Source of the DNA: Pseudomonas syringae | GTDB lineage: Bacteria; Pseudomonadota; Gammaproteobacteria; Pseudomonadales; Pseudomonadaceae | Length of the DNA: 64,000 bases | Reading direction: 5' to 3' | Assembly (NCBI RefSeq): GCF_023278085.1 | Contig: NZ_CP066265.1 | Coordinates: 1,208,501-1,272,500, forward strand | Shown here: positions 25,934 to 35,440 of the stretch, one piece after another | Layout: each line of letters opens with the position of its first letter | How positions within the stretch are numbered: position 1 is the first letter of the stretch | Translations under genes and position numbers: made by a program | The notes under the pieces: generated by a model | The model's input: the letters and a program-made list of their open reading frames with translations, nothing else | What the model was told of the DNA's origin: nothing | Database searches by the model: none

Positions 25934-27625
25934 ATGATTGAAAACTTCTGGAAGGATAAGTACCCGTCCGGTATCCCCGTCGATATCAATCCCGATGAGT
26001 ACCCCAACGTCCAGGCGGTCCTTAAGCAGTCCTGCGAGCGTTTCGCCGATAAACCGGCATTCAGCAATCTGGGCAAGACCATCACTTATGGCGAGTTGTA
26101 TGAGCTGTCCGGCGCGTTCGCGGCCTGGATCCAGCAATACACCGACCTGCAGCCGGGTGATCGTATCGCCGTGCAGCTGCCCAACCTGTTGCAGTACCCG
26201 ATCGCCGTTTTTGGTGCCATTCGCGCTGGCTTGATCGTGGTCAACACCAACCCGCTGTACACCGCGCGGGAAATGGAACACCAGTTCAACGACTCCGGCG
26301 CCAAGGCGCTGGTGTGTCTTGCCAACATGGCGCATCTGGCCGAAAAGGTCGTGCCCAAGACCCAGATCAAGACAGTGATCATCACCGAAGTGGCCGACAT
26401 CCTGTCGCCGTTCAAGCGCCTGCTGGTCAACAGTGTCATCAAGTACGTGAAGAAAATGGTTCCGGCCTACCACTTGCCGCAGGCCATCAGGTTCAACGAC
26501 ATCCTTGCCAAGGGTCGCGGCCAGCCGGTTACCGAGGTCGTGCCCGTTGCCGCAGATGTTGCTGTGCTGCAATACACCGGCGGCACTACCGGGGTTGCGA
26601 AAGGGGCAATGCTGACCCACCGCAACCTGATCGCCAACATGCTCCAGTGCCGGGCGCTGATGGCTTCCAACCTCAATGAAGGGTGCGAAATCCTCATCAC
26701 GCCGCTGCCGCTGTATCACATCTACGCCTTCACCTATCACTGCATGGCGATGATGTTGCTCGGCAACCACAACGTCCTGATCAGTAACCCGCGTGACCTG
26801 CCGGCGATGGTCAAGGAACTGTCGAAATGGAAGTTCAGCGGCTTTGTCGGTCTCAATACGCTGTTCGTGGCGTTGTGCAACAACGAGGGCTTCCGCAATC
26901 TTGATTTTTCAGCGCTGAAAGTCACGCTGTCCGGCGGCATGGCCTTGCAACAGGCCGCTGCCGAGCGCTGGAAGCAGGTCACCGACTGCCCGATCTGCGA
27001 AGGCTACGGCATGACCGAGACCAGCCCGGTGGCGACGGTCAATCCAATCCAGAACATTCAGATGGGCACCATCGGCATTCCGGTGCCTTCGACCCTGTGC
27101 AAAGTCATCGATGATGCGGGCAACGAGGTTGCGTTCGGTGAGCGCGGCGAGCTGTGCGTCAAAGGTCCGCAGGTCATGAAAGGCTACTGGCAGCGCCAGG
27201 ACGCCACTGACGAAATGCTGGATGCCGAAGGCTGGCTCAAGACCGGCGACATCGCGATCATCCAGCCAGATGGCTACATCCGGATTGTCGACCGCAAGAA
27301 GGACATGATTCTGATCTCCGGATTCAACGTCTACCCCAACGAACTGGAAGATGTACTCGCCACGCTGCCCGGCGTACTGCAATGCGCCGCGATCGGCGTG
27401 CCGGATGAGAAGTCCGGCGAGAGCATCAAGGTCTTCGTCGTCGCCAAGCCGGGCGTGACGCTCACCAAAGAGAAAGTCATGGAGCACATGCGCGCCAACC
27501 TGACCGGCTACAAGGTCCCGCGCAGCGTTGAGTTCCGCGACGTCCTGCCCACCACCAATGTCGGCAAGATCCTGCGTCGCGAGTTGCGTGATGAGGAAAT
27601 GAAAAAGCTGGGTGTGAAGAAGTAG
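25934..27625 (+). CDS. fadD1: Long-chain acyl-CoA ligase (FadD1-like)
   Basis: A 563-residue acyl-CoA synthetase, clearly paralogous to its neighbour. The P-loop YTGGTTGVAKG, the second motif GYGMTETSPVA and the FACS motif GWLKTGDIAIIQPDG continuing to DRKKDMILISGFNVYPNELE are all intact, and the C-terminal catalytic lysine is in TTNVGKILRREL. The ATG follows GGAG with nine-base spacing. In P. aeruginosa FadD1 favours long-chain fatty acids; here the specificity is inferred only. Immediately downstream lies the repeat array and IS element. Confidence 0.86.
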   Translation: MIENFWKDKYPSGIPVDINPDEYPNVQAVLKQSCERFADKPAFSNLGKTITYGELYELSGAFAAWIQQYTDLQPGDRIAVQLPNLLQYPIAVFGAIRAGLIVVNTNPLYTAREMEHQFNDSGAKALVCLANMAHLAEKVVPKTQIKTVIITEVADILSPFKRLLVNSVIKYVKKMVPAYHLPQAIRFNDILAKGRGQPVTEVVPVAADVAVLQYTGGTTGVAKGAMLTHRNLIANMLQCRALMASNLNEGCEILITPLPLYHIYAFTYHCMAMMLLGNHNVLISNPRDLPAMVKELSKWKFSGFVGLNTLFVALCNNEGFRNLDFSALKVTLSGGMALQQAAAERWKQVTDCPICEGYGMTETSPVATVNPIQNIQMGTIGIPVPSTLCKVIDDAGNEVAFGERGELCVKGPQVMKGYWQRQDATDEMLDAEGWLKTGDIAIIQPDGYIRIVDRKKDMILISGFNVYPNELEDVLATLPGVLQCAAIGVPDEKSGESIKVFVVAKPGVTLTKEKVMEHMRANLTGYKVPRSVEFRDVLPTTNVGKILRRELRDEEMKKLGVKK

Positions 27626-27671
27626 AGCGCTACATAAGCCAACACGACTCTCATGTCAGTGCTCTGCGTTG

Positions 27672-27791
27672 ATTATCGTTCCAACGCTCCGCGCAGGAAT
27701 GCCTTTCGTGACGCTCCGCGTCACAAGTCTGCGTTGCACCGCGCATTCAGGATCGGACGCAGAGCGTCCAGAAATGCATTACCACGCGGAG
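27672..27791. repeat. First 169-bp array unit, part left of the IS
   Basis: This is the left part of unit 1 of the tandem array that resumes at 29242. It begins ATTATCGTTCCAACGCTCCG and ends in ACCACGCGGAG at the IS boundary. With the IS and one three-base target copy removed, the distance from unit 1 to unit 2 is exactly 169 bases. Confidence 0.9.
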
Positions 27792-27833
27792 TGGTATGAC
27801 CCCCGAAGGTTGGATACAACCTTTGGAGGCATC

Positions 27834-28373
27834 ATGGGTAGATATACAGAACAGGCAAAACTCGCGGCCGTGCAGGAATATTGTGCCGGCAAGGCCGGTT
27901 TGAGGGATGTTGCACATCGCCACGATGTGGATTTTTCCTGTCTTAGGCAGTGGGTTGCGGCCTATCAGATTCATGGCGTAGCGGGCCTGCAAGAGAAAAA
28001 ACGCCAGCGCTACAGTGACGAGTTCAAGCTGACTGTTTTGAAGCGCATGCATGATGAGCGTTTATCTCTGCGCCAGACAGCGGCCTTGTTCGATATCCGT
28101 CAGTTCGGCATCATCGGTCTATGGCAGCGCTATTATGAAGAGGGAGCCTTTGATGCCTCCTCCAAGCCACCCACAAAAGCCGGACGCCCAAGAAAGATGA
28201 CGACTGCACTTCCCCCTGTGAACGCCCCCTCAATCGACGATGAATCGCGCTCGCGTGACGAGTTGCTTGCCGAGGTGAAGCAACTGCGGATGGAGGTCGA
28301 CTATCTAAAAAAGCTCGATGCCTTGGCTCAGAAGAAGCAACGAATAGCGCAACAGAAAAAGCGCAAATCGTAA
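27834..28373 (+). CDS. IS3-family OrfA (DNA-binding subunit)
   Basis: A 179-residue protein with a GGAGG site before the ATG. Two helix-turn-helix segments occupy about residues 7-55 and 60-110, as in IS150-group OrfA, and a leucine-zipper-like helix (ELLAEVKQLRMEVDYLKKL) lies near 145-165. The in-frame slippery heptamer A-AAA-AAG at 28307-28313 encodes the KK of this helix and would send a fraction of ribosomes into orfB. OrfA alone typically represses transposition by binding the ends. Confidence 0.9.
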   Translation: MGRYTEQAKLAAVQEYCAGKAGLRDVAHRHDVDFSCLRQWVAAYQIHGVAGLQEKKRQRYSDEFKLTVLKRMHDERLSLRQTAALFDIRQFGIIGLWQRYYEEGAFDASSKPPTKAGRPRKMTTALPPVNAPSIDDESRSRDELLAEVKQLRMEVDYLKKLDALAQKKQRIAQQKKRKS

Positions 28374-29209
28374 CCGAACTGAGACTGGGGCATTCTCTGG
28401 ATGGCCTGCTGAAGCTTGCCGGTCTGGCGCGCAGCACTTTTTACTATCAACAAAAGGTACTGCAAGCGGGCGATAAGTACGCCGGGCTCAAAGACCTGAT
28501 TCAGACAGCTTTCTACGAGCATAAAGGCCGGTATGGCTATCGTCGTATCACGGCAGCGTTGCGGCGCGCAGGCCATCTTGTGAACCACAAGACGGTGCAG
28601 AAACTGATGGGGCAGCTAGGCCTGAAGAGCCTGGTGCGTGTGAAGAAATACCGTTCTTACAAGGGCGAAGTAGGCAAGGCTGCGCCCAACATTCTCAAGC
28701 GTGATTTCAAGGCCCAACACCTTAATGAAAAATGGGCCACGGACGTGACCGAGTTCAAAGTGGGAGGCCAGAAGCTCTATCTGTCGCCCATCATGGATCT
28801 GTACAACGGCGAAATCATTTCCTATGCAATCGCCAGGCGCCCGCTGTACTCCATGGTCGACGAAATGCTTGAAGGAGCGTTCAAGAAGCTTGAGCCGCAT
28901 GAAAAGCCTATTTTGCACTCAGACCAGGGCTGGCAATATCGGATGCCTGTTTACCAACGATTACTCAATGAGCATTCGATCACATGCAGCATGTCGCGCA
29001 AGGGCAACTGCTACGACAACGCGGCTATGGAAAGTTTTTTTGGCACGCTGAAGTCCGAGTTTTTCTATCTGAACAAATTTAACGATCTGGATGAGCTTCA
29101 TGCCGGCATCGACGAGTACATTGAGTATTACAATCACTCACGCATCAAACTGAAACTTAACGGCCTGAGCCCTGTGGAATACAGAATGCAGGCCGCTCAG
29201 GCAGCGTAG
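28313..29209 (+). CDS. IS3-family OrfB transposase part (expressed as OrfAB by -1 frameshift)
   Basis: The minus-one frame is open from the slip site to 29209, about 298 residues. It holds an N-terminal helix-turn-helix-like region (HKGRYGYRRITAALRRAG) and a retroviral-type integrase core with D in WATDVTEF, D in HSDQGWQYR and E in AMESFFGTLKSE: an intact DDE triad. An ATG at 28559 could start a shorter product but would lose part of the domain. No stop or frame damage is seen, so the transposase looks functional. Confidence 0.9.
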   Translation, partial: ARCLGSEEATNSATEKAQIVTELRLGHSLDGLLKLAGLARSTFYYQQKVLQAGDKYAGLKDLIQTAFYEHKGRYGYRRITAALRRAGHLVNHKTVQKLMGQLGLKSLVRVKKYRSYKGEVGKAAPNILKRDFKAQHLNEKWATDVTEFKVGGQKLYLSPIMDLYNGEIISYAIARRPLYSMVDEMLEGAFKKLEPHEKPILHSDQGWQYRMPVYQRLLNEHSITCSMSRKGNCYDNAAMESFFGTLKSEFFYLNKFNDLDELHAGIDEYIEYYNHSRIKLKLNGLSPVEYRMQAAQAA

Positions 29210-29241
29210 AGATAATCGTCCAACCTTCGGGGGTCATACCA

Positions 29242-29937
29242 GAGCGTGGGAACGATGGTCATGAGCATGGGGATCGGGGCTCGGGCCACGTTCATTATCG
29301 TTCCAACGCTCCGCGTAGGAATGCCTTTCGTGACGCTCCGCGTCACAAGTCTGCGTTGCGCCGCGCATTCAGGATCGGACGCAGAGCGTCCAGAAATGCA
29401 TTACCACGCGGAGCGTGGGAACGATGGTCATGAGCATGGGGATCGGGGCTCGGGCCACGTTGATTATCGTTCCAGCGCTCCGCACAGGGATGCCTTTCGT
29501 GACGCTCCGCGTCACAAGTCTGCGTTGCACCGCGCATTCAGGATCGGACGCAGAGCGTCCAGAAATGCATTACCACGCGGAGCGTGGGAACGATGGTCAT
29601 GAGCACGGGAATCGGGGTTCGGGCCACGTTGATTATCGTTCCAACGCTCCGCGTAGGAATGCCTTTCGTGACGCTCCGCGTCACAAGTCTGCGTTGCACC
29701 GGGCATTCAGGATCGGACGCAGAGCGTCCAGAAATGCGTTACCACGCGGAGCGTGGGAACGATGGTCATGAGCATGGGGATCGGGGTTCGGACCACGATG
29801 ATTATCGTTCCAACGCTCCGCGTGGGAATGCCTTTCGTGACGCTCCGCGTCACAAGTCTGCGTTGCACCGCGCATTCAGGATCGGACGCAGAGCGTCCAG
29901 AAATGCGTTACCACGCGGAGCGTGGGAACGATAGTCA
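29242..29937. repeat. Tandem array of a 169-bp palindromic unit (units 1-end to 5)
   Basis: Units begin with ATTATCGTTCC at 29294, 29463, 29632 and 29801, spaced exactly 169 bases, plus unit 1 at 27672 interrupted by the IS. Each unit has a ~135-base core and a ~34-base linker (GGTCATGAGCATGGGGATCG...). The core holds four short hairpins: two with TCC loops on the plus strand, GGACGCAGAGCGTCC with an AGA loop, and CCACGCGGAGCGTGG with a GGA loop. Units differ by few bases, which implies recent expansion. The array fills the gap between fadD1 and hrpA. Small frames crossing it in three units are translations of repeat, not genes. Confidence 0.95.
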
Positions 29938-30045
29938 TCCGCTGAAGTAATACCACCTCGACCGATTAAGCACGGTCGCTCCCACGACCCACCGCAATCT
30001 GCGACAATCCGCACCTGCCATTTGAAAAAAGACCCTGCGCGCCTG

Positions 30046-33000
30046 ATGACCGACGAATCGCCCTCTATCGACCAACTCCTGAAAAACCTCGACCAAGCGA
30101 TGATCAGCGAACGCCATCGTCTGCGCCGCCAGTTGCACGAGGTGCGCAAGAAGCCCGACGAGGCGAAGCTGGCGCAGTGGGTGGCTCGGGTTCAGGCGTC
30201 GTGCGCGCAGGTGACGGCGCGGCGCGAAAGCGTGCCGGCGATTCGTTATGACGACAATCTGCCCATCGCCGCCAAGCGTGATGAAATCAAAGAGGCGTTG
30301 CTCAAGCATCAGGTGCTGATCATTGCCGGCGAAACCGGCTCGGGCAAAACCACCCAGTTACCCAAGATCTGCCTGGAAATCGGTCGCGGTCAGCATGGTC
30401 TGATCGGGCATACCCAGCCGCGCCGGATCGCCGCTCGCAGCGTGGCCAGCCGGGTCGCCGATGAGATCGGCACGCCGCTGGGGGCGCTGGTCGGTTACCA
30501 GGTGCGTTTCGAAGATCAAAGCGACAGCAATACCCTGATCAAGCTGATGACCGACGGTATTTTGCTGGCCGAAACCCAGCATGACCGCTTTCTTGAGCGC
30601 TACGACACGATCATCGTCGACGAAGCCCACGAACGCAGCCTGAACATCGACTTCCTGCTGGGCTACCTGAAGACGCTGCTGCCGCGTCGCCCGGACCTCA
30701 AGGTCATCATCACCTCGGCCACCATCGACCTGCAGCGCTTTTCCGAGCACTTCAACGATGCGCCGGTGATCGAGGTGTCTGGCCGCACCTTCCCTGTCGA
30801 CGTCTGGTATCGCCCGCTGACCAGCGAGCAGGACGAAGAGGGCAACAGCGTCGAAGACGACCTGACTGTCGATCAGGCGATTCTGGCCACGCTGGATGAG
30901 TTGGCAGCGTTCGAACGCAGCGAGCGCAAGAGCCCCGGCGATGTACTGGTGTTCCTGCCCGGCGAGCGCGAGATTCGCGATGCGGCCGAAATGCTGCGCA
31001 AGGCCCAGCTCAGACACACCGAGATTCTGCCCCTGTACGCGCGCCTTTCGCCCGCCGAACAGCAGCGCATCTTTCAGTCGCATCCCGGCCGTCGTGTGGT
31101 GCTGGCCACCAACGTCGCCGAAACCTCGCTGACCGTGCCGGGCATCCGCTACGTGATCGATACCGGCACGGCGCGCATCAGTCGCTACAGCTACCGCGCC
31201 AAGGTTCAGCGCTTGCCGATCGAAGCGGTTTCCCAGGCCAGCGCCAACCAGCGTAAAGGCCGTTGCGGGCGTGTCGAGCCGGGGCTTTGCGTGCGCCTGT
31301 ACAGCGAAGAGGATTTCAACGGTCGGCCCGAATTTACCGATCCCGAGATTCTGCGCACCAACCTGGCGGCGGTGATCCTGCAGATGCTGCACCTGCGGCT
31401 CGGCGAAATCACTGATTTCCCGTTCATCGAGCCGCCAGACGGCAAGGCGATCAGCGACGGTTTCAACCTGTTGCAGGAGCTGTCGGCGGTCAACCGCGAG
31501 AATCAGCTGACCCCGCTGGGCCGCCAACTGGCGCGTTTGCCGGTGGACCCGCGCATGGGGCGCATGCTGCTGGAAGCCGCGAAGCAGGGCAGCCTGCAAG
31601 AAGTGCTGATTGTCGCCAGCGCCATGTCCGTGCAGGACGTGCGCGAGCGGCCACCCGAGCGCCAGCAGGCTGCCGATCAGGCTCACGCGCAATGGAAAGA
31701 CGCCGACTCGGACTTCGCCGGGCTGGTCAATCTGTGGCGCGGCTTCGAAGAACAGCGCCAGGCGCTGACGGCCAGCCCGTTGCGCAACTGGTGCCGACGC
31801 AACTTTCTGAATTACCTGCGCCTGCGCGAATGGCGTGATTCCCATCGGCAACTGAGCCTGATCTGTCGCGACCTGCAACTGACGGTCAACAAGGAACCGG
31901 CCGATTTCCCGAAATTCCACAAAGCCATTCTGTCGGGTCTGCTGAGCCAGATCGGGCAAAAGGCCGACGAGGGCGACTACCTTGGGGCGCGGCAACGACG
32001 CTTCTGGATTCACCCGTCTTCCGGGCTGGGCAAGAAGCGTCCGCAGTGGCTGATGGCTGCCGAACTGGTGGAAACCACCAAGCTGTATGCACGCATGGTC
32101 GCGAAGATCGATTCGGACTGGATCGAGCCGCTGGCCGGGCACCTGATCAAGAAGAACCATTTCGAGCCGCACTGGGAGAAGAAGCGCGGGCAGGTGGTTG
32201 CGTTCGAGCAGATCACCCTGTTCGGCCTGATCGTGGTCGGCCGTCGCCCGGTGCATTACGGGCCCATCGATCCGGTGGTGTCGCGCGAGCTGTTCATCCG
32301 TGAAGGGCTGGTACGCGGCGACATCCTGTCCCGGGCCAAATGCCTGAGCGCCAATACGCGCCTGCTTGAGCAGCTCGACGAGCTGGAAGCCAAGGCTCGA
32401 CGGCGCGATATTCTGGCTGACGAAGACACCCTGTACAGCTTCTATGAAGCGCGGATTCCGGCTGAGATTCACCAGACGGCTACCTTCGACAGCTGGTACA
32501 AGAACGAAAGCCAGAAGAACCCGCAGTTGCTGATCATGCGCGAAGAGGACGTGCTGGCCCGCGAAGCCAGTGAAGTGACTGCCGCGCAGTATCCGGACAC
32601 CTTGAGTCTGGGCGATTTGAGCCTGTCGCTGAGCTATCACTTCGAGCCCAATCACCCGCGCGATGGCGTGACCTTGCGGGTGCCAGCGCCCTTGCTGTTG
32701 TCGTTGCCTGCCGAGCGTCTTGAATGGCTGGTGCCAGGTTTGCTGGAAACCAAATGTATTGCGCTGGTTCGCAACCTGCCCAAGGCGGTGCGCAAGAATT
32801 TCGTGCCAGTTCCGGACTTCATCAAGGCGGCCCTGCAACGCATCACGTTCGGTGACGGTTCGCTGCCGCAGGCGCTGGGCCGTGAGTTGCTGCGCATGAC
32901 CGGCGCGCGGGTCAGCGACGAAGCCTGGGCTGAGGCTGCGCAGCAGCTGGAAGGCCACTTGAAGATGAACCTGGAAATCGTTGACGGTAACGGCAAATTT

Positions 33001-33957
33001 CTCGGTGAAGGGCGTGATCTGGCTGAGCTGACAGCGCGTTTCGCTGAAGCGAGTCAGGCGGCGCTGGCGGTGCCGCAAAGCGCGAAACACCAGCAGCCGG
33101 TGGAAGCCAGGGTCTTCGCCCCGGTGGCGCAGAAGACTCAGCAGAACATCGCCGGGCTGTCGATGACGGTTTACCCGGCGCTGGTCGAAGAAGGTGGAGC
33201 GGTCAAGGAAGGCCGGTTCTCGACCCAGGCCGAGGCCGAGTATCAGCATCGCCGCGCCTTGCAGCGTTTGCTGTTGCAGCAGTTGGCCGAACCCGCCAAG
33301 TTTCTGCGCAACAAATTGCCGGGCCAGACTGAACTGGCCTTGCTGCATCGCGAACTGGGGCGCATCGATGCACTGGTCGAAGACATCCTGCTGGCCAGTC
33401 TCGACAGTTGCGTGCTGGAAGGTGAGGCCGAACTGCCGCGTGATGGCGCAGGCTTGCTGTCACTGGCCGAACGCAAACGTGCCGACTGGACCGAACATGC
33501 CGAGCGGCTCGCAAAGCTGACCCTGGAAATCCTCAAGCTGTGGCACGGTCTGCAAAAGCGCTTCAAGGGCAAGATCGACCTGGCCCAGGCCGTGGCACTG
33601 AACGATATCAAGGCGCAACTGAGCAAGCTGGTGTACCCCGGGTTTGTCCGTGAAACACCGGCTGTCTGGCTCAAGGAGCTGCCGCGCTACCTGAAGGCCA
33701 TCGAGATGCGCCTGGAAAAACTGCCAGGTCAGGTGCAGAAGGACCGGGTGTGGAGCATCGAGCTGGCAGGTCTGTGGACGCAATACCAGGCACGCGCCGA
33801 CAAGCACGCTCAAGAGGGCAAGCGCGATCCGGAACTGGCGTTGTACCGCTGGTGGATGGAGGAGTACCGCGTCTCGCTGTTCGCCCAGCAACTGGGTACA
33901 AAAATGCCGGTGTCGGACAAACGGTTGAGCAAGCAGTGGAGTCAGGTGGAGAGCTGA
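30046..33957 (+). CDS. hrpA: ATP-dependent RNA helicase HrpA
   Basis: A 1303-residue DEAH-box helicase (DEAH/RHA), known in E. coli for resolving stalled ribosomes and processing mRNA. It is unrelated to the Hrp pilus gene of the same name. Walker A GETGSGKTT is near residue 95, DEAHERSL near 193, and SATI near 225, followed by the TNVAETSLTVPGI and QRKGRCGRVEPG motifs. A DUF3418-type C-terminal extension completes the full length. I chose the ATG at 30046; an upstream TTG at 30022 is also open. The downstream 240-base gap before the FabH-like gene suggests separate transcription. Confidence 0.94.
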   Translation: MTDESPSIDQLLKNLDQAMISERHRLRRQLHEVRKKPDEAKLAQWVARVQASCAQVTARRESVPAIRYDDNLPIAAKRDEIKEALLKHQVLIIAGETGSGKTTQLPKICLEIGRGQHGLIGHTQPRRIAARSVASRVADEIGTPLGALVGYQVRFEDQSDSNTLIKLMTDGILLAETQHDRFLERYDTIIVDEAHERSLNIDFLLGYLKTLLPRRPDLKVIITSATIDLQRFSEHFNDAPVIEVSGRTFPVDVWYRPLTSEQDEEGNSVEDDLTVDQAILATLDELAAFERSERKSPGDVLVFLPGEREIRDAAEMLRKAQLRHTEILPLYARLSPAEQQRIFQSHPGRRVVLATNVAETSLTVPGIRYVIDTGTARISRYSYRAKVQRLPIEAVSQASANQRKGRCGRVEPGLCVRLYSEEDFNGRPEFTDPEILRTNLAAVILQMLHLRLGEITDFPFIEPPDGKAISDGFNLLQELSAVNRENQLTPLGRQLARLPVDPRMGRMLLEAAKQGSLQEVLIVASAMSVQDVRERPPERQQAADQAHAQWKDADSDFAGLVNLWRGFEEQRQALTASPLRNWCRRNFLNYLRLREWRDSHRQLSLICRDLQLTVNKEPADFPKFHKAILSGLLSQIGQKADEGDYLGARQRRFWIHPSSGLGKKRPQWLMAAELVETTKLYARMVAKIDSDWIEPLAGHLIKKNHFEPHWEKKRGQVVAFEQITLFGLIVVGRRPVHYGPIDPVVSRELFIREGLVRGDILSRAKCLSANTRLLEQLDELEAKARRRDILADEDTLYSFYEARIPAEIHQTATFDSWYKNESQKNPQLLIMREEDVLAREASEVTAAQYPDTLSLGDLSLSLSYHFEPNHPRDGVTLRVPAPLLLSLPAERLEWLVPGLLETKCIALVRNLPKAVRKNFVPVPDFIKAALQRITFGDGSLPQALGRELLRMTGARVSDEAWAEAAQQLEGHLKMNLEIVDGNGKFLGEGRDLAELTARFAEASQAALAVPQSAKHQQPVEARVFAPVAQKTQQNIAGLSMTVYPALVEEGGAVKEGRFSTQAEAEYQHRRALQRLLLQQLAEPAKFLRNKLPGQTELALLHRELGRIDALVEDILLASLDSCVLEGEAELPRDGAGLLSLAERKRADWTEHAERLAKLTLEILKLWHGLQKRFKGKIDLAQAVALNDIKAQLSKLVYPGFVRETPAVWLKELPRYLKAIEMRLEKLPGQVQKDRVWSIELAGLWTQYQARADKHAQEGKRDPELALYRWWMEEYRVSLFAQQLGTKMPVSDKRLSKQWSQVES

Positions 33958-34198
33958 TCCGCTGCTTCACGCCGCGAAGTAAATGGCGTCTATCGTGCCT
34001 ATATTCATTGGCCAGATAGCGCCAAAACCGGGCTCTGTGGCACACTCCGCGCCTGTCTTCACCGTGTCATGAAATGCTGCTCCCGGTTGCGGGCAGCTTT
34101 TACAGTCGCACTGGTACGCGGGTCCCAAAAAGCAGTGGGCCTTCAGTTGCCGTGCCTGAGCAGGTCATTACCTGCAACTCAATAAGAGAGGAACGACC

Positions 34199-35320
34199 GT
34201 GCACAACGTCGTCATCAGCGGCACAGGCCTGTTTACCCCGGCCAACAGCATCTCCAACGAAGAGCTGGTGCAGTCTTTCAATGCCTGGGTTGCACAGTTC
34301 AACAGCGAGAACGCAGCCGCCATCGAGCGCGGCGAAGTGCAAGCGCTCAGCGAGTCCAGCGCCGCGTTCATCGAAAAGGCTTCGGGTATCAAAAGCCGCT
34401 TCGTCATGGACAAGGAGGGCATTCTCGATCCGCAGCGCATGAAGCCCAACCTGCCGGAACGCAGCAATGACGAATGGTCGATCCTCTGCCAGATGGGGGT
34501 TGCCGCCGCCGAACAGGCGTTGCAGCGCGCTGGCAAGACGGCCGCAGACATCGACGGTGTGATCGTGGCCTGCTCCAACCTGCAACGGGCCTATCCGGCG
34601 ATCTCTATCGAGATTCAGGAAGCGCTGGGTATTGCAGGCTACGGTTTCGACATGAACGTGGCCTGTTCTTCGGCCACTTTCGGTATTCAGACGGCCTGCA
34701 ACAGCGTGCAGCTCGGCCAGGCGCGTGCGTTGCTGGTGATCAGTCCAGAGATCTGCACCGCGCATCTGAATTTTCGTGATCGCGACAGCCATTTCATTTT
34801 CGGTGATGGCGCGACCGCCGTGGTGGTCGAGCGGGCAGACCTCGCCACCTCGCCTCATCAATTCGATATCGTCAGCACCCGTTTGCTGACCAAATTCTCG
34901 AACAACATCCGCAACAACTTCGGCTTTCTCAATCGCACCTCGGATCAAGGCCAGCATGCACCGGACAAGCTGTTCGTGCAGGAAGGGCGCAAGGTGTTCC
35001 GCGAGGTGTGCCCGATGGTGGCCGAACTGGTCAGCGCGCATTTGCAGGATAACGGCATCAACATCAGTGACGTGCAGCGTTTCTGGTTGCACCAGGCCAA
35101 CCTGAGCATGAACCACTTGATTACCAAGAAGCTGCTGGGGCGTGATGCCACAGTCGAAGAAGCGCCGGTGATTCTCGACACCTACGGCAATACCAGCTCG
35201 GCCGGTTCGGTCATTGCGTTTCACACGTATCAGGATGATCTGCCCAAAGGCGCGCTGGCGGTGCTCAGTTCGTTTGGTGCCGGTTACTCGATTGGCAGCG
35301 TGATTCTGCGCAAGCGCTGA
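34199..35320 (+). CDS. Beta-ketoacyl-ACP synthase III-like enzyme (PA3286 type)
   Basis: A 373-residue thiolase-fold condensing enzyme. The catalytic Cys is C156 in NVACSSATFG, His is H298 in FWLHQANLS, and Asn is N331 in TYGNTSSAGS: the FabH triad. In P. aeruginosa the homologue PA3286 condenses octanoyl-CoA from beta-oxidation with malonyl-ACP, shunting degradation products into fatty acid synthesis; the length and residues match. GTG at 34199 follows AGAGAGGAA. Its placement near two fadD genes and a hydratase supports a role in fatty-acid recycling. Confidence 0.9.
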   Translation: MHNVVISGTGLFTPANSISNEELVQSFNAWVAQFNSENAAAIERGEVQALSESSAAFIEKASGIKSRFVMDKEGILDPQRMKPNLPERSNDEWSILCQMGVAAAEQALQRAGKTAADIDGVIVACSNLQRAYPAISIEIQEALGIAGYGFDMNVACSSATFGIQTACNSVQLGQARALLVISPEICTAHLNFRDRDSHFIFGDGATAVVVERADLATSPHQFDIVSTRLLTKFSNNIRNNFGFLNRTSDQGQHAPDKLFVQEGRKVFREVCPMVAELVSAHLQDNGINISDVQRFWLHQANLSMNHLITKKLLGRDATVEEAPVILDTYGNTSSAGSVIAFHTYQDDLPKGALAVLSSFGAGYSIGSVILRKR

Positions 35321-35440
35321 TCACGTCCGACGGGTAGCGCTTTTGAGACGGGCGCTACCTGTCATATCCCGTTATGTCATGTGCAGGCCGTTGGGTCTTT
35401 ATCGTATTGGCTATTCACAAAGCCATTAGCGGTATCGACC

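Larger units (their letters stand above)
27792..29241 (+). mobile_element. Complete IS3-family element (IS150-like), 1450 bp
   Basis: Perfect 23-base terminal inverted repeats run inward from 27792 and 29241; the left end begins TGGTATGACCCCCGAAGG. Direct flanks show a three-base duplication GAG (27789-27791 and 29242-29244). Rejoining the flanks recreates the repeat arm CCACGCGGAGCGTGG, which proves insertion into an existing palindromic repeat. It carries orfA and an orfB reached by -1 frameshifting, with an intact DDE transposase. Ends, size, three-base duplication and A6G slip site suit the IS150 group. It appears complete and possibly active. Confidence 0.95.

Noticed and set aside
29242..29937. 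Array as CRISPR
   Set aside because: Units are 169 bases, near-identical throughout with no variable spacers, and there are no cas genes nearby.
29246..29950. Series of ~118-codon frames through the repeat array
   Set aside because: Each repeats with the 169-bp unit; they translate palindromic repeat, not protein genes.
30046..33957. HrpA as the type III pilus protein
   Set aside because: The product is a 1303-residue DEAH-box helicase; the shared name is coincidental.
35321..35440. Hairpin GGTAGCGC/GCGCTACC as the terminator of the FabH-like gene
   Set aside because: The stem is good but the loop is 11 bases and no T-run follows, so it was not listed as a terminator.
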